The notes below the pieces were generated by a model that did not search any database, had not been told where the DNA came from, and was given only the letters and a program-made list of their open reading frames with translations. DNA of 43,347 bases from Chromatiales bacterium (GTDB taxonomy: Bacteria; Pseudomonadota; Gammaproteobacteria; Chromatiales; Chromatiaceae), in assembly GCA_022360905.1 (NCBI GenBank), contig JAKSBX010000283.1:1-43347 (forward strand), read 5' to 3'. Positions 24,642-34,395 of this stretch are shown piece by piece (positions within the stretch are counted from its first letter, which is position 1; every line of letters starts with the position of its first letter). Both the position numbers and the translations under genes were made by a program.

Positions 24642-26083
24642 CCAGGGTGTTTATTCAGGATATAGGCCATGGTGCGCATCAACCATTGACCAAATTCTCG
24701 CGACGGTGTTCCCGCGATGGAGGGAGAAACCCGATTTTTTTTGCCCCTGATTTTCAATTCAGGTTGGCGGTGCAGCTCTACCATCTCGTTGACTCCAGGA
24801 AACTCTGCGGTGGTCTCACTCATCATGATGCCATCAGCCGGTGCGGCGCCACAGAGTCGGGAAGCCAGATTCACGCTGTCGCCGACCACGGTATACTCCA
24901 ACCGGTCGGGAATACCGATATTGCCGGCCAGCATGACACCACTGTTGATTCCGATACGCAGCATAATCGGCTCTTTACCCTCTTGTCGGCGCTGTTTGTT
25001 GATATGGCGTACCAGGGCCTGGATCAGCCAGGCGCAACGAACTGCCTGCTGGCCATGCTCGTTGTCCGCTTCCGGGACGCCAAATAGGATCATAGCACTG
25101 TCACCGATGAATTTATCTACCACCCCCCGGCATCGATGTGCCGCATCGGCAATCGCACCGAGGTAGAGGTTGAGCAACGAGGCGACCTCATCCGCCGGCA
25201 GATCTTCCGAGAGCTGGGTGAAGCCCACGATGTCACAGAACAGGACGCTGCCATCCATCTCCTGGTTGGCGAGACGAGGTTGGGAGAGATTGGAGAGAAT
25301 CTTGTCCGCGACCACCGGTGAGACATAGCGGGAGAGGGCATCCTCCACCTGGCGTTTCTCCAGCATGCCGGCAGACATACGCTCAAAGTGGGCGTACACC
25401 TGTCCGATCTCATCCTTTCGGTCCTCATCCCCCTGGGAGATCAGCATGCCCGCCTCCGGTTGATGACCGGCCTGGGCCAGCAGGGTGATCGGTCGGCTCA
25501 GTCGCTTGCTCAGCACATAGGAGAGAATGGCGGCAATCAGGATCAGGCCGATGGTGGCGAAGCTGATAATTCGAATGGTGCGCTTCTGATTGCGGTCGAG
25601 GAAGGCCCGATCCAGGGTGATCACGGCGTGTCCCGCGATAACATCGCGGAAGTGGATGGGGCTGAAGAAAGTGATTGCCGGGTGCCGGCTGTTATCTTCA
25701 TCCCGCCAGGACCAGATCATCGGCGTAAGCTCGTCGGTCGTCGGCAGCTGATGAGGCACATTGCCCGAGATCACCCAGGGCTTTTCAGAAGGTACGATGG
25801 CCGCACCCACCACATTGTCATTCTGTGTCTGACGACTGACCAGACCTTGCAGGTTGAACTGGTCATCCGCCAGCAGGGGTTCACTGGCCGAGTGGGCCAG
25901 CTGCTCAACCAGCACCTCTCCGAATCCTCGGACTTCGCGCATGTGGAAGCTGGTCTGCTGGGTGATCAGAAACCAGCCGAGAACACCCATGACCATGGTG
26001 ATCAGGGTGCCGATATAGATCGTCCATTTAATGGAGATCGGAACAGGTGCTTTACGAAATAGTCGAACCAGCCAGTTAAACAA
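24638..26083 (-). CDS. Membrane class III adenylate/guanylate cyclase with HAMP domain
   Basis: 481 aa sensor cyclase. A membrane helix (about 20-40), a periplasmic sensor region (about 41-170), a second helix (about 175-198), and HAMP-like SKRLSRPITLLAQ precede the catalytic domain (about 275-440). Metal-binding Asp residues are D284 (FCDIVGFT) and D328 (KFIGDSAM). K324 and the Asp of TVVGDSVNLASRL are the pair that normally selects ATP, so cAMP is the likely product; the Asn and Arg of NLASRL for transition-state binding are present. The initiation codon is TTG at 26083 with no clear ribosome-binding site. It is coupled to the TPR lipoprotein gene. Confidence 0.86.
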   Translation of the reverse strand: MFNWLVRLFRKAPVPISIKWTIYIGTLITMVMGVLGWFLITQQTSFHMREVRGFGEVLVEQLAHSASEPLLADDQFNLQGLVSRQTQNDNVVGAAIVPSEKPWVISGNVPHQLPTTDELTPMIWSWRDEDNSRHPAITFFSPIHFRDVIAGHAVITLDRAFLDRNQKRTIRIISFATIGLILIAAILSYVLSKRLSRPITLLAQAGHQPEAGMLISQGDEDRKDEIGQVYAHFERMSAGMLEKRQVEDALSRYVSPVVADKILSNLSQPRLANQEMDGSVLFCDIVGFTQLSEDLPADEVASLLNLYLGAIADAAHRCRGVVDKFIGDSAMILFGVPEADNEHGQQAVRCAWLIQALVRHINKQRRQEGKEPIMLRIGINSGVMLAGNIGIPDRLEYTVVGDSVNLASRLCGAAPADGIMMSETTAEFPGVNEMVELHRQPELKIRGKKNRVSPSIAGTPSREFGQWLMRTMAYILNKHPG

Positions 26084-26211
26084 GACAATAATCCAATATA
26101 GTCAAAGGAATGGGGTGTTTATATTGGTTTTTTTATAAGGACTTCAGGGCAATCCGGGAGCGAGATTATAACCCTATTTCCACACGCTGTCGTAGACTCT
26201 CGTCGATAATA

Positions 26212-26242
26212 TTAACCCGGCCTTATTAGGGTGGCTGGTTAA
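26212..26242 (-). terminator. Possible terminator after ppsR
   Basis: Five bases past the ppsR stop, TTAACC-AGCC on the minus strand can pair imperfectly with GGCCGGGTTAA, followed by an AT-rich tail (TATTAT). The stem has a bulge and a mismatch, so this is a weak candidate. Confidence 0.3.
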
Positions 26243-26246
26243 TCGG

Positions 26247-27056
26247 TCAGGCGACACGTTTGATGTGTTGAATCAGTCTCGCCGAGATCTCCTCGATCGA
26301 CATGGAGGTGGTCTCGAGATAGGGGATGTTATAGTGCTTGAACAGATCCTCAGCCAGTTTGACTTCCATTTTACACTGTTCAAGAGAGGAGTAGCGCCGG
26401 TCCGGACGTCTCTCCTGGCGGATACGCTGCAGCTGATGAGGGTCGATGGTCAGACCGTACAGTTTCTCCTTGTAGCCTGAGAGGATCTTAGGCAGCAGGT
26501 CACTGTGCAGATCGTCGTCGGTGAGCGGGTAGTTGGCGGCCAGGACACTGTGCTGCAGGCCTAAAAAGAGGCAGGTAGGGGTTTTGCCGCTACGGGAGAC
26601 GCCGATCAGAATCAGGTCGGCTGTCTCATAGTTCTTGGTAATCGCACCATCGTCATTGTTGAGGGCGAAATTGACCGCATGGATACGCTGGTCATAGGCG
26701 CGACCGTTTTTGGTGGTATGGAATTGCCCCAGGGCATGGGAGGAGGGGAGACCCAGCTCCTCTTCCAGGCGGGTGGTGAAGGTCTCGAAGAAATCCATCA
26801 CCGGCACATCCAGGGTTTTGAAGTAGTCCCGGATCGAGGGGTCTACCAGGGTGGTGAAGACGATCGGTTTCTGTGTCGACTCCATGGTCGTCTGGTTGAT
26901 CCGCTCAGCCACCCGGCGGGCCTTGTCCAGACTGTCTATGAACGGCCAATGCACGGTCTCATATTCAAAGCCGTCGAACTGGCTCAGCAGGGAGCGTCCC
27001 ATCGCTTCGACCGTGATACCGGTATGGTCGGCCAGGAAATAGACAGTACGTTTCAT
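26247..27056 (-). CDS. ppsR: PEP synthetase regulatory protein (bifunctional kinase/pyrophosphorylase)
   Basis: 269 aa. Switches PEP synthase off by ADP-dependent phosphorylation of its threonine and on again by Pi-dependent dephosphorylation. The N-terminus MKRTVYFLADHTGITVEAMG and the P-loop-like GVSRSGKT (residues 152-159) identify the DUF299 family; the block DPHQLQRIRQERRP is also conserved. Start ATG 27056 is fixed by the family N-terminus; a longer frame to 27122 overlaps the ppsA stop and lacks homology. It lies 65 bp after ppsA in the same direction, so enzyme and regulator are probably on one message. Confidence 0.93.
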   Translation of the reverse strand: MKRTVYFLADHTGITVEAMGRSLLSQFDGFEYETVHWPFIDSLDKARRVAERINQTTMESTQKPIVFTTLVDPSIRDYFKTLDVPVMDFFETFTTRLEEELGLPSSHALGQFHTTKNGRAYDQRIHAVNFALNNDDGAITKNYETADLILIGVSRSGKTPTCLFLGLQHSVLAANYPLTDDDLHSDLLPKILSGYKEKLYGLTIDPHQLQRIRQERRPDRRYSSLEQCKMEVKLAEDLFKHYNIPYLETTSMSIEEISARLIQHIKRVA

Positions 27057-27121
27057 TGGGATTTCTGTTGACTCTGATTTGAGATGGGCGACGGGGAGAC
27101 CGGTGGTCTCCCCGCTGCGCA

Positions 27122-29533
27122 TTAGTCACTCAAGCCGGTCAACAGCCTCCAGGTATCGACAACCGTGTCAGGGTTCAGGGATACACTGGTAATCTTCTGC
27201 TCCACCAGCCATTCGGCAAGATCGGGATAGTCCGACGGCCCCTGGCCGCAGATACCGACATATTTACCCGCCTTGTTACAGGCCTGGATGGCCATGCTGA
27301 GCATCCGTTTGACCGCCGGGTTGCGCTCGTCGAAGCTGCCGGCAACCAGCCCGGAATCCCGGTCCAGTCCCAGGGTCAGCTGGGTCATGTCGTTGGAGCC
27401 GATGGAGAAGCCGTCGAAGTACTCGAGGAACTCTTCGGCCAGTACCGCGTTGGATGGCAGTTCGCACATCATGATCACGCGCAGATCGTTCTCACCCCGT
27501 TTCAGCCCATTCTGTTCCAGCAGCTTGATAACGCCGGCGGCCTCATCCAGGGTGCGGACAAAGGGAATCATGATCTCGACATTGCTGAAGCCCATCTCTT
27601 CCCGAACCCGTTTCAGGGCGCGGCACTCAAGCTCGAAGCAGGGTCTGAAGCTCTCAGAGATATAACGGGATGCACCACGGAATCCGATCATCGGATTCTC
27701 TTCGGAGGGTTCATAGAGCTTGCCACCGATCAGGTTGGCGTACTCATTCGACTTGAAGTCGGACATGCGGACGATGACCGGCTTGCCCTCGAATGCGGCC
27801 GCCAGGGTGGAGATACCTTCCACCAGCTTTTCCACATAGAACTCTACCGGATCGTCGTAGCCGTTCATCTGGCTCTGCGCAGCCGCCTTGATATCCTCAG
27901 GCAGCTTGTCGAACTCCATCAGGGCGCGGGGATGGACACCGATGGTGGTGTTGATGATGAACTCCAGTCGAGCCAGGCCGATGCCGCCATTCGGAATCCG
28001 GCTGAAGGCGAAGGCGCGGCTCGGATTGGCCACGTTCATCATGATCTTAGCTGGTGGTTCCGGCAGGCTGGTGACATCACCTTGGGTGACCGAGTATTTC
28101 AGCAGGCCTTCGTAAATGAAGCCGTCATCACCCTCGGCACAGGAGACGGTTACTTCCTGGCCTTCTTGGAGTTTTTCGGTCGCATCATGACAACCGACCA
28201 CCGCAGGGATGCCCAATTCACGGGCGATGATCGCCGCGTGACAGGTACGGCCGCCCCGGTTGGTGACAATCGCCGATGCCTTCTTCATTACCGGCTCCCA
28301 GTCTGGGTCGGTCATGTCGGTGACCAGCACATCACCGGCCTCGACTTTGGCCATCTCACTGGCATCGGCAATCACCTTGGCGACGCCGCTGCCGATACGC
28401 TGACCGATGGCGCGTCCCTGAACCAGTACTTTGCCGTCGCTCTGTTCCAGTTTGAAACGTTCGACGGAAGTGGTATCGACCCGGCTTTCAACGGTTTCAG
28501 GGCGTGCCTGGAGGATGTAGAGCTGACCGTCGGTGCCGTCCAGACCCCATTCGATATCCATCGGACGCTGGTAGTGTTTCTCGATGGTGATCGCCATCTG
28601 GGCCAGGCTCTCGACCTGCTCACTGGTGAGTGAGAAATTGGTTTGATCCTGTGGCTCCACATCGACCGTCTTGACCCGATCCTCACCTTCCTGGCCGTAG
28701 ACCATTTTGATCGCTTTGCTGCCCAGGTTGCGGCGCAGGATGGCCGGTCTGCCGGCTTCCACATTGCCTTTATGCACATAGAACTCATCCGGGTTCACTG
28801 CACCCTGTACTACGGTCTCACCAAGGCCATAGGAGCTGGTGATGAATACCGCATCCTTGAAACCGGATTCGGTATCGAGAGTGAACATCACACCGGCAGA
28901 GCCCACGTCGGAGCGTACCATCCGTTGGATACCCGCAGAGAGTGCCACATCCTCATGGGCAAATCCCTGGTGAACACGGTAGGAGATGGCCCGATCGTTA
29001 TACAGAGAAGCGAATACCTCTTTGATGGCGATCAGTACGTCTTCCAGACCTTGAACGTTGAGAAAGGTCTCCTGTTGTCCGGCAAAGGAGGCATCGGGGA
29101 GATCTTCTGCCGTCGCCGAAGAGCGTACCGCCACAGAAGGCACTTCCGCAGCATCCCCCACCAGCTTCTTGTAAGCGGCGGTTACCGCATTCTCCAGCTC
29201 TTCCGGAAACTCAGCTTCCACCACCCAATCACGGACTGTCTTACCCGCTTCCGCCAGTGCGGTGACGTCACTTACATCGAGCTGCTGCAACAGCGGGTCG
29301 ATTCTTTCCGCAAGACGGTTGTGTCGCAGAAACTCACGATAGGCGTGGGCTGTGGTGGCAAAGCCGCCGGGAACGGAGACGCCGGCATCTGCAAGACCGC
29401 TGATCATCTCACCCAGAGATGCGTTCTTACCGCCAACCTGATCGACATCGTGCATTTTCAGGTTTTCAAACCAGATTATTTGTTCATTCACCGCTTGCCC
29501 TCGGCTTGTGGATTGATTGGATGGATCAGTCAT
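27122..29533 (-). CDS. ppsA: Phosphoenolpyruvate synthase
   Basis: 803 aa, full length. Converts pyruvate + ATP + water into PEP + AMP + Pi, the entry to gluconeogenesis from pyruvate. The ATP-grasp N-terminal domain ([23 protein letters not shown]) is followed by the swivelling phosphohistidine domain with [15 protein letters not shown] (H432; Thr two residues before the His is the site PpsR phosphorylates). The C-terminal PEP/pyruvate barrel contains [17 protein letters not shown] and CGQGPSDYP. It is read in the same direction as, and just after, the Rnf/NifJ block, which places pyruvate-to-PEP conversion downstream of pyruvate:ferredoxin oxidoreductase. Confidence 0.96.
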   Translation of the reverse strand: MTDPSNQSTSRGQAVNEQIIWFENLKMHDVDQVGGKNASLGEMISGLADAGVSVPGGFATTAHAYREFLRHNRLAERIDPLLQQLDVSDVTALAEAGKTVRDWVVEAEFPEELENAVTAAYKKLVGDAAEVPSVAVRSSATAEDLPDASFAGQQETFLNVQGLEDVLIAIKEVFASLYNDRAISYRVHQGFAHEDVALSAGIQRMVRSDVGSAGVMFTLDTESGFKDAVFITSSYGLGETVVQGAVNPDEFYVHKGNVEAGRPAILRRNLGSKAIKMVYGQEGEDRVKTVDVEPQDQTNFSLTSEQVESLAQMAITIEKHYQRPMDIEWGLDGTDGQLYILQARPETVESRVDTTSVERFKLEQSDGKVLVQGRAIGQRIGSGVAKVIADASEMAKVEAGDVLVTDMTDPDWEPVMKKASAIVTNRGGRTCHAAIIARELGIPAVVGCHDATEKLQEGQEVTVSCAEGDDGFIYEGLLKYSVTQGDVTSLPEPPAKIMMNVANPSRAFAFSRIPNGGIGLARLEFIINTTIGVHPRALMEFDKLPEDIKAAAQSQMNGYDDPVEFYVEKLVEGISTLAAAFEGKPVIVRMSDFKSNEYANLIGGKLYEPSEENPMIGFRGASRYISESFRPCFELECRALKRVREEMGFSNVEIMIPFVRTLDEAAGVIKLLEQNGLKRGENDLRVIMMCELPSNAVLAEEFLEYFDGFSIGSNDMTQLTLGLDRDSGLVAGSFDERNPAVKRMLSMAIQACNKAGKYVGICGQGPSDYPDLAEWLVEQKITSVSLNPDTVVDTWRLLTGLSD

Positions 29534-29539
29534 TTTTTT

Positions 29540-29737
29540 TTAACCTCTGAGGTTGTCTCCTTGACGTTGGCAGCTGTTGCCGCTGCACAGACAGCTTTTA
29601 CCACAGCCTGTGCCCTCTTCCTTGTGAGGACCAAACTCAGGATGTAGCTTAGAAAAGCGTCGGGTGATGGACTGAACGATCAGCCAGCCCAAAAACAGAA
29701 TCGGGATCACGGTCATGGCGATGAGATAGTCGAGCAT
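29540..29737 (-). CDS. Small membrane protein with Cys-rich tail, next to rnfA (NqrM-like architecture)
   Basis: 65 aa. ATG 29737 has GGAGGTTGA upstream and begins 4 nt after the rnfA stop, so the longer frame to 29791 is rejected. One membrane helix (residues 4-22) is followed by a soluble tail ending in CGKSCLCSGNSC, four cysteines within 12 residues. This layout, one helix plus a C-terminal Cys cluster, is that of NqrM (DUF539), the maturation factor of the Na+-NQR complex, whose NqrD/NqrE subunits are homologous to RnfE/RnfA. I do not see clear sequence identity to NqrM. A role in inserting iron into the RnfA/RnfE site is an inference. It ends 6 bp before ppsA. Confidence 0.72.
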   Translation of the reverse strand: MLDYLIAMTVIPILFLGWLIVQSITRRFSKLHPEFGPHKEEGTGCGKSCLCSGNSCQRQGDNLRG

Positions 29738-29741
29738 CGAA

Positions 29742-30323
29742 TCAACCTCCGAGTCCGGCGAAGCCCATGAACGAGAGTGAAAGCAGGCCACCCAGCATCA
29801 GGCTCACCGCAGCACCCTGGGTGATGCTTGGCATGGTCGAAAGCTCAAGCTTCTCCCGCAGACCGGCCATCAGCAGGATCGCCAGGATAAAACCCAATCC
29901 GGCACCGAGTGCGTAGACCAGGGATTGCAGGAAACTGTACTCCTTGAATGTCTGGAACAGCGCCAGACCGAGAATCGCACAGTTGGTGGTGATCAAGGGC
30001 AGAAAGATGCCCAGTGAGCGAAACAGGGACGGGGTGAACTTTTTCAAGGCCATTTCCACCAGTTGTACGGCACTGGCAATCACCGCGATATAGGCGATCA
30101 GACGCAGGAATTCGATCTCGAAGGCCACCAGGACCTCATTGATGAGAAACGCACAGACTGAACTGACCAGCATCACAAATAGGGTGGCCAGGCCCATTGG
30201 CAGGGCGGTATTGATCTTTCCCGAGACACCGAGAAAGGGACACAGGCCGAGAAACAGGGCCAGTACGAAGTTATTGGCCAATACAGCGTTGAGAAAGATA
30301 AAGCTTAGGGTTTCTGTCGCCAT
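29742..30323 (-). CDS. rnfA: Rnf complex subunit RnfA
   Basis: 193 aa membrane subunit with six helices, homologous to NqrE. LANNFVLALFLGLCPFLGVSG contains the conserved membrane Cys (in LGLCPFLG) and TTNCAILGLALF the second one, which in this family help bind an Fe or Fe-S centre shared with RnfE. Start is ATG 30323 (MATETLSF); a GTG at 30332 is possible. It follows rnfE after 82 bp and is followed at once by the Cys-rich small protein. Confidence 0.94.
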   Translation of the reverse strand: MATETLSFIFLNAVLANNFVLALFLGLCPFLGVSGKINTALPMGLATLFVMLVSSVCAFLINEVLVAFEIEFLRLIAYIAVIASAVQLVEMALKKFTPSLFRSLGIFLPLITTNCAILGLALFQTFKEYSFLQSLVYALGAGLGFILAILLMAGLREKLELSTMPSITQGAAVSLMLGGLLSLSFMGFAGLGG

Positions 30324-30405
30324 CGTGGTCACTTAATGATGTTAGAGAAGAACAGGCCGCAACGACCTGCAGACCGGGTGAATTTCATCTTAGCGATCCG
30401 GCTCT

Positions 30406-31050
30406 TCATGATTCTGCCGCCGGGTTCAGCTCAGTCTCGGAATTACGTTGCTTCAGCCATTCAAACAGCAGCAACCAGGCACCCAATACCAGAAAGCCTC
30501 CAGCTGGCAGTACCATTACTACCCAAGGCTCGAACCTGGGGCCAAACAGATCGATACCGAACAGGCTGCCGGCGCCGAGGATCTCGCGCACCACTCCAAG
30601 GCAGAGCAGGGCGAGGGTGAAACCCAGTCCCATACCGGTGGCATTGACGATCGACTTCAACGGCGGATTCCTGGAGGAGTAGGCCTCGGCCCGGCCCAGG
30701 ATCATGCAGTTGGCTACGATCAGCTGGATAAAGGCACCCAGTGCATTGTAGAGATCCAGGGAGATCGCCTGGATGGCATAGTCGACAATGGTGACGAAGG
30801 TGGCGATGATCACGATATAGGTGGCGATCCGCACCTGCTTGGGGATGCTGTTGCGCAGCAGCGAGATCAAAGTGCCGGAGGCGAGCAGTACGAAAAGTGT
30901 GGCAATACCCATGGCCAGGGCATTGATCGCCGAGTTGGTCACCGCCAGTACCGGGCACATGCCCAGCAGCATGACAAACACAGGGTTGTCACGCCACAAA
31001 CCTTCACTGAAGGTCTCCCAGGTGATGGTGTTGTCTTGTTTTTTCGCCAT
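30406..31050 (-). CDS. rnfE: Rnf complex subunit RnfE
   Basis: 214 aa, six membrane helices, homologous to NqrD. LLGMCPVLAVTNSAINALAMG and IVANCMILGRAEAY are the family blocks with the conserved membrane cysteines that pair with those of RnfA. The N-terminal WETFSEGLWRDNPVFVM is typical. The C-terminus has a short hydrophilic tail. 84 bp of AT-rich noncoding sequence separate it from rnfG upstream. Confidence 0.94.
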   Translation of the reverse strand: MAKKQDNTITWETFSEGLWRDNPVFVMLLGMCPVLAVTNSAINALAMGIATLFVLLASGTLISLLRNSIPKQVRIATYIVIIATFVTIVDYAIQAISLDLYNALGAFIQLIVANCMILGRAEAYSSRNPPLKSIVNATGMGLGFTLALLCLGVVREILGAGSLFGIDLFGPRFEPWVVMVLPAGGFLVLGAWLLLFEWLKQRNSETELNPAAES

Positions 31051-31134
31051 GGTTATCAGTTAATTCAAATCAGTTATTGTCAATCAATTGGGCTCTGTCT
31101 TACTTTGCGCGTGATCAATTAAAACAGGTATTGG

Positions 31135-31863
31135 TTACTGCGTCCCGCTATCCGGAGTTTCAGGCTCACTTGGCGGTGGTGGCGCGTTGCGTAATACATC
31201 AATGTGCGGCATCAACCGGGGCAGCAAGTGCTGAGTGGATTGATTCAGCGCCTTGCCGACCGCCTGTGCGGAGATGGTCGCACCGGATATGGCGTCGATC
31301 TCCCAGGGATTCTGTTTGGTGCCTGCTTTGACGGTCACAATCTCGTTTGCCAGTTTATCACCGGCCGCATTCAGCTTTGCCTCCAGCGCATCGAAGTTGG
31401 CGACAAAATTGGCATCGGTAATGATCTTATCTCCGAGTCCCGGGGTTTCTGCCAGTTTCAGCACTTTGATCCCACGAATGCACTCGCAATCCGGATCGTA
31501 GCCATATAGCAGGTGGATCATATCCGCATAACCTTGAGCACCGGCCTTGGCGGCGACACCTTTCAGGTTGCCCTGTTGATCGTAACCCGCATAGACCAGG
31601 ACGCCCTCTGTGGGACCGTCCGGAGTGACTGCTGTCACGGCAGACTCAGTGACCAGGAAATCACGTCGGGCAACTGCACCGGGGATTACCTGAAACACCG
31701 CAGCCTCGATGGCACGCCGTTGGTTTTCAGCGATGATCGGTTTGGTCAGCTGGTAGGTCAGTACCACCAGAAAACCCGACAGCATGGCGATCCCCATTAG
31801 GGTGCGGATCATCGGGCCCGTCGGGGTGGACGGTTGGATGGCTTGAGCTTCCGGTGTACTCAT
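31135..31863 (-). CDS. rnfG: Rnf complex subunit RnfG, covalent flavin carrier
   Basis: 242 aa. One N-terminal membrane helix (about residues 20-40) and a periplasmic FMN-binding domain. The flavinylation motif is AISGATISAQAV, with FMN attached by ApbE to the Thr of SGAT; no apbE lies in this window. FAD/FMN loop residues ETPGLGDKI are present, a family hallmark. Its ATG overlaps the rnfD stop by 4 nt (ATGA). The N-terminus is Pro/Thr-rich and the C-terminus is a short disordered tail. Confidence 0.93.
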   Translation of the reverse strand: MSTPEAQAIQPSTPTGPMIRTLMGIAMLSGFLVVLTYQLTKPIIAENQRRAIEAAVFQVIPGAVARRDFLVTESAVTAVTPDGPTEGVLVYAGYDQQGNLKGVAAKAGAQGYADMIHLLYGYDPDCECIRGIKVLKLAETPGLGDKIITDANFVANFDALEAKLNAAGDKLANEIVTVKAGTKQNPWEIDAISGATISAQAVGKALNQSTQHLLPRLMPHIDVLRNAPPPPSEPETPDSGTQ

Positions 31864-32906
31864 TTGCCGGCCCTCTGTTCTCCGAAGACCCTCGGTTGGG
31901 TGATCTGATCGATCAACGGTGTGGCGGCATTGCCCAGCAGGATGGCATACATCACACCCTCGGTAAGGCCGCCGAACAGCCGGATGATCACTGTAATCAC
32001 GCCAATCATCAGAGCGTAGATCACCACGCCTAGGGGAGTAACCGGTGAACCGACCATATCACTGGCCATGAACCAGGCGCCGAGCATCAGACCGCCGGAC
32101 AGAACCACAAACAGCGGATCCGGATATTTGGCCGGGTCGATCATGTAGAAGATGCCGGCAGTCACTGCGGCGCCAACCAGGACCAACACCGGAATGCGCC
32201 AATCGAGCATCCGTCTTGCCGCCAGATAGAGACCGCCGGCCAGGATCAGCAGCGCGGATGTTTCACCGGCGGAACCGGCGGTGGTACCGAGCAGCATATC
32301 CATATGATCGGTGACCACCCCTTCGAATTTCTGCAGCGCCAGCGGTGTGGCGCCGGAAAAGGCGTCCACGGTGACTTCCGAGACCCAGTCCGTAACCCCA
32401 GGGGGCTGCAGGAACGGAGGGGTAAGTGTGGTGGGGATGAACTGGCTGAAACGGCCATCGAAAAAGGCCGGTGTCCAGGTGGTGATGGCAACCGGAAAGG
32501 CCGCTTGAACGAACGCCCGACCGATCAGTGCGGGATTCATCGCATTCATACCCAGGCCACCGAACATCGCCTTACCCAGTGCCACACCGACGAAGGCGGC
32601 AACCGCGCCCATCCACAGGGGAAAACCCGGTGGCAGGGTCATCGCCAGCAACAGACCGGTGATGGTGGCGGACCAGTCTCCCAGGGAGCTGGGTTTACCA
32701 CTCAAGGCATTGAACAAGCGTTCACTCAGCAGGCAGGTCAGGGTGACAACTACCAGCAGGGCCAGTGCGCTGATGCCGAATTGCCAGACAGTGAATGCAC
32801 AGATCGGTAGCAGGGCATAGACCACATTGCGCATGATAACGACCACATCCTCCCCGGCATGGGCATGAGGTGAGGTACGCAGTTCAATGGTGGGTTTTTT
32901 ACTCAT
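31860..32906 (-). CDS. rnfD: Rnf complex subunit RnfD, covalent flavin carrier
   Basis: 348 aa, about nine to ten membrane helices, homologous to NqrB. IELRTSPHAHAGEDVVVIM is the standard N-terminus; DAFSGATPLA at about residues 183-192 is the site of covalent FMN; FGGLGMNAMNPALIGRAF is the family signature for membrane-bound flavin. Together with RnfG it carries electrons across the membrane. It is followed by rnfG with a 4-nt overlap and lies 35 bp after rnfC. Confidence 0.95.
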   Translation of the reverse strand: MSKKPTIELRTSPHAHAGEDVVVIMRNVVYALLPICAFTVWQFGISALALLVVVTLTCLLSERLFNALSGKPSSLGDWSATITGLLLAMTLPPGFPLWMGAVAAFVGVALGKAMFGGLGMNAMNPALIGRAFVQAAFPVAITTWTPAFFDGRFSQFIPTTLTPPFLQPPGVTDWVSEVTVDAFSGATPLALQKFEGVVTDHMDMLLGTTAGSAGETSALLILAGGLYLAARRMLDWRIPVLVLVGAAVTAGIFYMIDPAKYPDPLFVVLSGGLMLGAWFMASDMVGSPVTPLGVVIYALMIGVITVIIRLFGGLTEGVMYAILLGNAATPLIDQITQPRVFGEQRAGK

Positions 32907-32941
32907 GTTTGTCTTTCAGCTATACAACATAGGCCTTAGGG

Positions 32942-34282
32942 TTAGGCAGCCTGTTCCCGATTGATCGCTTTGGCGATCCGAAAATACTGCACCAGGGGAA
33001 TATTCGAGGGGCAGACGTAGGAGCAGCAGCCACACTCGAAACAGTCGGTCAGGTGATAGTCTTCAGCCATCTCCTCATATTTGCGCTTAGCGGCCAGTTG
33101 TCCGAGCATCGAGGGATTGAGATGCATGGGACAGGCACTGACGCAACGAGCACAACGGATGCAGGGCCAGATCTTGTGGCTCTCTTCCTCAATGGAGGGT
33201 TCATTGAGTACCAGTAGTCCGGAGGTTCCCTTGGTAATCGGGGTGTCCAGGGCGGAAACGGCTGGTCCCATCATCGGACCACCCAGTATAAACTCAGTAC
33301 GGGCGCCCTCATAACCCACATAATCGAGAATATATCGGATCGGGGTACCCAGGGGCACCAGGTAGTTGGCCGGTTTGGCGATGCCCGGTCCTGCGACGGT
33401 GATTACACGTTCAATCAATCCCCGTCCTTTGGGCAGCAGATCCCCCAGACCGGCCAGGGTTCCCACATTATTAACCACCACGCCCACATCGGCGGGCAGG
33501 CCTCCGGTGGGTACCTCCCGGTCAAGAGCTGATTTGATCAGCATCTTTTCAGAGCCTTGAGGATATTTGGTCTCTACCGCCTTGACCTCGACCGGGCTGC
33601 CTTTGGAGAGGTGGCTCTTAAGCAGCTCCACCGCATCCATCTTGTTGTCTTCGATGCCGATGATCGCCTTTTCCGTACCGGTGGCGCGCATCGCGTAGCG
33701 AATCCCGCGCAGCAGGGCTTTGGGGTGCTCCAGCATGATCCTGTGGTCACAGGTCAGGTAGGGCTCGCATTCGCAGCCGTTGACGATCAGCGTGTCGACC
33801 TGTTTGTCTTCGGGAATGGAGAGCTTCATATGGGATGGGAAGGCCGCACCGCCAAGTCCCACCATACCGCTATCCTGGATCGCCTGGATGATCTCCTGCT
33901 GGGATAGCTCACTCATATCCCGCGGCTGTTCCCAAAGCACTTCCTGAGTCGAGCCCTCATAAACATCGATGAGAATGGCATTGGTCTTCGGGCCCTTGGG
34001 GGTCGGCATCAATTCGATACCGGCAACTCGGCCTGTGGCCGGGGCATGCAGCGGGACCGAAAAGTTGCCGTCCGCCTTGGCGATCGGTTCCCCCCGAACC
34101 ACCTCCTGGCCTTTGACGACCAGAGGTATCGCCGGTTTGCCGATATGCTGGTCCAGTGGCAATACCAATTGCGGGGGGAAGGGAAGACGGCGGATCGGTT
34201 TGTCCGCCGTATCTTTGTGATAGGGCGGATGGATGCCGTGTGTAAAGCCTTTCTGCCCAAACAGCAGGTTGAACAATCCCAT
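32942..34282 (-). CDS. rnfC: Rnf complex subunit RnfC
   Basis: 446 aa cytoplasmic subunit that binds NADH and FMN and holds two [4Fe-4S] clusters. The barrel-sandwich start GIHPPYHKDTADKPIRRLP and the segment ILIDVYEGSTQEV precede GLGGAAFPSHMKLS, the flavin/NADH-binding region like Nuo51. Clusters are CIRCARCVSACP (from C374) and CFECGCCSYVCP (from C414). It follows nifJ after 113 bp containing a stem-loop, which may set its expression separately from nifJ. Confidence 0.95.
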   Translation of the reverse strand: MGLFNLLFGQKGFTHGIHPPYHKDTADKPIRRLPFPPQLVLPLDQHIGKPAIPLVVKGQEVVRGEPIAKADGNFSVPLHAPATGRVAGIELMPTPKGPKTNAILIDVYEGSTQEVLWEQPRDMSELSQQEIIQAIQDSGMVGLGGAAFPSHMKLSIPEDKQVDTLIVNGCECEPYLTCDHRIMLEHPKALLRGIRYAMRATGTEKAIIGIEDNKMDAVELLKSHLSKGSPVEVKAVETKYPQGSEKMLIKSALDREVPTGGLPADVGVVVNNVGTLAGLGDLLPKGRGLIERVITVAGPGIAKPANYLVPLGTPIRYILDYVGYEGARTEFILGGPMMGPAVSALDTPITKGTSGLLVLNEPSIEEESHKIWPCIRCARCVSACPMHLNPSMLGQLAAKRKYEEMAEDYHLTDCFECGCCSYVCPSNIPLVQYFRIAKAINREQAA

Positions 34283-34320
34283 AGTCTCTCTGATCTCGTT
34301 AAACTGCAGAATCGAGATTT

Positions 34321-34351
34321 AACAGGCGGAGCCGAAGCTCCGCACACTGTT
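34321..34351 (-). promoter_or_regulatory. Stem-loop with TTCG loop between nifJ and rnfC
   Basis: Upstream of rnfC in the same transcript, minus-strand GCGGAGC-TTCG-GCTCCGC forms a perfect 7-bp stem with a TTCG tetraloop, extended by AACAG/CTGTT pairs outside a bulge. Only a weak T-poor tail follows, so it is more likely a transcript-stabilising, processing or partial-attenuation structure than a full terminator. Because nifJ is read first (39333 to 34396), it could adjust the nifJ:rnf ratio. Confidence 0.55.
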
Positions 34352-34395
34352 AGCCATATCGACCATGCTGGTTGAGCCAGATGGTCGTCGTAGAT

